DNA of 64,000 nt. Origin: Thermobaculum terrenum ATCC BAA-798. Its GTDB lineage: Bacteria > Chloroflexota > Chloroflexia > Thermobaculales > Thermobaculaceae. This document shows, one piece after another, positions 62,379-64,000 of this stretch. The position numbers and the translations under genes were made by a program. The DNA is taken from assembly GCF_000025005.1 (NCBI RefSeq), contig NC_013525.1, positions 1,514,501 through 1,578,500 of the forward strand, in the 5' to 3' direction. Position 1 is the stretch's first letter. Every line of letters starts with the position of its first letter. Under the pieces are notes generated by a model. It did no database searches. It was not told the DNA's origin and was given only the letters and a program-made list of their open reading frames with translations.

Positions 62379-63779
62379 TCATTTGACTATGTAGTGTATT
62401 GCGCGTCCTGTGGTAGCCAACGCTGCTTCCTGGATCGCCTCAGGCAGAGTGGGATGTGCATGAATAGTGAGATCGACATCCTCAGCAGTTGCCCCCATCT
62501 CCATCGCAAGGGTTAGCTCTGCAATGAGGTCGGAAGCATGCGGACCCAAAATATGTGCCCCTAGTATCTCACCTGAATCCGCCTCAGATATGATCTTGAC
62601 TAGACCTTGAGACTCTCCCATACCTAGAGCCCTTCCATTAGCTGAGAAGGGGAACCTACCTACTTTAATCTCGTATCCTTGCTCGTAAGCAGCCTGCTCG
62701 GTAAGCCCTACGCTAGCCATCTCGGGGACAGAGAACACACAGGAAGGTACAGCAAAGTACTCCATCTTGGTTCTCTTGCCTAGCATATTACGGACTGCTA
62801 CTTGTGCCTCAGTCCAAGCCACATGTGCCAGCGGCATCTTGGCTACCACGTCACCTGCAGCATATACATTCGGGATATTGGTTTGCATTCTGTCATCTAC
62901 TTTAACAGCTCTCTTATTCATCTCAACACCCAAGTTGTCCAGCCCAAGACCTTCCGTATAGGGAATCCTACCGGTAGCCACAAGTACTACATCCCCTTCG
63001 GCTACCTTCTCCTGTCCGTTCTCGCTGTATCTGACCAAAAGCTTGCCTTCGCCCTGTTCCACTGCCTGTACGGGGGCGTTTAGGTGAAACTCTACCCCAT
63101 CGCGCTGCAGAAGCTGTTGCAGTCGCTTGGTGAGCTCCTCATCATAGCCAGCAAGGATTCGTGGAAGCATCTCGATCACAGTTACTTTGGTACCGAGGTT
63201 CACGAAGATGCTTGCAAACTCTATCCCTATGTAACCTCCGCCTATAATGACCAGCTCCTGTGGCTGTTCCTTAAGGGATAGCAACCCTGTACTGTCTACT
63301 ACGCCTGGCAGATCCATCCCTTCTACCGGAGGTTTGGCTGGGACAGATCCAGTAGCTATAAGTATGTTGCGTGTTCTAACTGTTTGGGTGCCCTCCTGGG
63401 TACGTACCTCAATCTCATTAGGAGTCTTGATTGTGGCTTCTCCAAATATCTGGGTAGCTCCATTAGACCTCAGGAGTCCTTGCACTCCAGACACAAGCTG
63501 CTTCACCACCTTGTCACGCCGGGCAACTATCGCATCAAAATCGGGCTCGATATCTCCCTTGAGGCCCATCTCAGCTCCCTGGCGCGCCAACTTAAGCACT
63601 TCAACGGTGCTTACCATAGCCTTTGTTGGGATACAACCTACATTGAGACAAGTGCCTCCCCAATACTGCTTCTCTATTACAACGGCCCTTACCCCCATCT
63701 GTTGGGCATATATTCCGGCCACATAGCCTGCTGGACCTCCACCTATTATGGCTATGTCAAACTCCTGATTCTCAGACAA
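62379..63779 (-). CDS. lpdA: Dihydrolipoyl dehydrogenase
   Basis: 466 residues, E3 component of 2-oxo-acid dehydrogenase or glycine-cleavage complexes. FAD motif IIGGGPAGYVAG, redox-active disulfide GGTCLNVGCIPTKAM, NAD motif IIGGGYIGIEFASIF, ATGRIPYTEGL, and the C-terminal HAHPTLPEAIQEA. The other complex genes are not in the window. TTG start with AGGAGGG upstream. moeA precedes it by about 43 bases. Confidence 0.95.
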   Translation of the reverse strand: MSENQEFDIAIIGGGPAGYVAGIYAQQMGVRAVVIEKQYWGGTCLNVGCIPTKAMVSTVEVLKLARQGAEMGLKGDIEPDFDAIVARRDKVVKQLVSGVQGLLRSNGATQIFGEATIKTPNEIEVRTQEGTQTVRTRNILIATGSVPAKPPVEGMDLPGVVDSTGLLSLKEQPQELVIIGGGYIGIEFASIFVNLGTKVTVIEMLPRILAGYDEELTKRLQQLLQRDGVEFHLNAPVQAVEQGEGKLLVRYSENGQEKVAEGDVVLVATGRIPYTEGLGLDNLGVEMNKRAVKVDDRMQTNIPNVYAAGDVVAKMPLAHVAWTEAQVAVRNMLGKRTKMEYFAVPSCVFSVPEMASVGLTEQAAYEQGYEIKVGRFPFSANGRALGMGESQGLVKIISEADSGEILGAHILGPHASDLIAELTLAMEMGATAEDVDLTIHAHPTLPEAIQEAALATTGRAIHYIVK

Positions 63780-63822
63780 CTGTTACCCTCCTACCTATTT
63801 ACTGTTGAATCTCCAAGCTATG

Positions 63823-64000
63823 TTAGCGAATCAGCATGACTTTGACCTCATCACCTGGCTCCAGTGCAGGTTTATCTTCCGGTACGATAGCTATACCATC
63901 CGCATGCATCAGCGAGGTCAATATGCCTGATCCTTGCTCTCCTGTCAAACGCGCAAAAAACTTGCCATTTGATCTATGAAGCTTTACCCTCACGAAATGA
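63823..64000 (-). CDS. moeA: MoeA C-terminal part (cut by window edge)
   Basis: The minus-strand frame from the edge gives the last ~58 residues, ending at the TAA at 63823. They match domain IV of MoeA, which inserts molybdate into adenylylated molybdopterin: RVKLHRSNGKFFARL, TGEQGSGILTSLMHADGIAI, VPEDKPALEPGDEVKVMLI. The catalytic part lies outside the window. Confidence 0.88.
   Translation of the reverse strand, partial: HFVRVKLHRSNGKFFARLTGEQGSGILTSLMHADGIAIVPEDKPALEPGDEVKVMLIR

Noticed and set aside
1-64000. CRISPR arrays, insertion sequences, prophage or integrase genes
   Set aside because: I looked for regularly spaced repeats, transposases and recombinases and saw none.

Overview
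This 64-kb stretch looks like a bacterial chromosome backbone of moderate base composition, densely packed with housekeeping genes and with no insertion sequence, prophage or CRISPR array that I can see. Gene content suggests a Chloroflexota-like lineage: an FhaA/FhaB-type pair of FHA proteins, a VanW-domain cell-wall protein, a deazaflavin (F420)-type reductase, an archaeal-type ATP-dependent DNA ligase, ClpC, an LCP-family protein, a zinc-finger membrane protein of the kind fused to rhomboids, and very frequent TTG starts. A Thermobaculum-like organism would fit, but that is a guess; no rRNA is present to settle it.

Region by region: the left edge holds the N-terminal part of Lon. Positions 964-6223 form a tightly coupled minus-strand operon (response regulator, WecG-type glycosyltransferase, zinc-finger membrane protein, heptose kinase and adenylyltransferase, M20/RocB peptidase, MoaC). 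ClpC, an ATP-dependent DNA ligase and an M29 aminopeptidase follow on the plus strand, then panB (minus) and the run rlmN-larC-purE (plus), converging on purN-purH. hflX and miaA lie opposite mltG, a prepilin peptidase, a flavin-reductase-like protein and an A-type Fe-S carrier. At 23.8-29.5 kb are a MocA-like transferase, a Nudix hydrolase, a molybdopterin-binding protein and smc, then tRNA-Gln. A cobalamin riboswitch controls a btuFCD-like uptake operon (29.7-33.0 kb) that diverges from rpmH-rnpA-yidD-yidC-khpB and a PfkB-type kinase. 36.7-44.8 kb (minus) holds VanW, two FHA proteins, the tig-clpP-clpX proteolysis cluster, two tiny unknown genes and prmC. Two tRNA-Ser genes, an LCP protein, a PRC-barrel-like protein and an OmpR regulator lead to serA-proC. 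Two different ABC-2 exporters flank tRNA-Thr and an OsmC-like protein. The right end carries a histidine kinase, a degenerate receiver protein and a protease-like membrane protein, then tRNA-CAT, an SDR, a HAD phosphatase, a cysteine-desulfurase-like enzyme, a deazaflavin reductase-like protein, dihydrolipoyl dehydrogenase and the C-terminus of MoeA.

The most unusual item is the trio at 55.5-58.6 kb: an intact-looking sensor kinase, a receiver lacking key pocket residues, and a membrane-anchored HtrA homologue in which all three catalytic-triad positions are replaced while the PDZ domain is kept. Also notable are promoters placed so close to start codons that the mRNAs should be leaderless (mltG, rlmN, and nearly so the OmpR regulator), a palindrome over the -10 box of the B12 operon, a perfect 36-bp palindrome centred on the hflX stop codon, and the larC-purE overlap.
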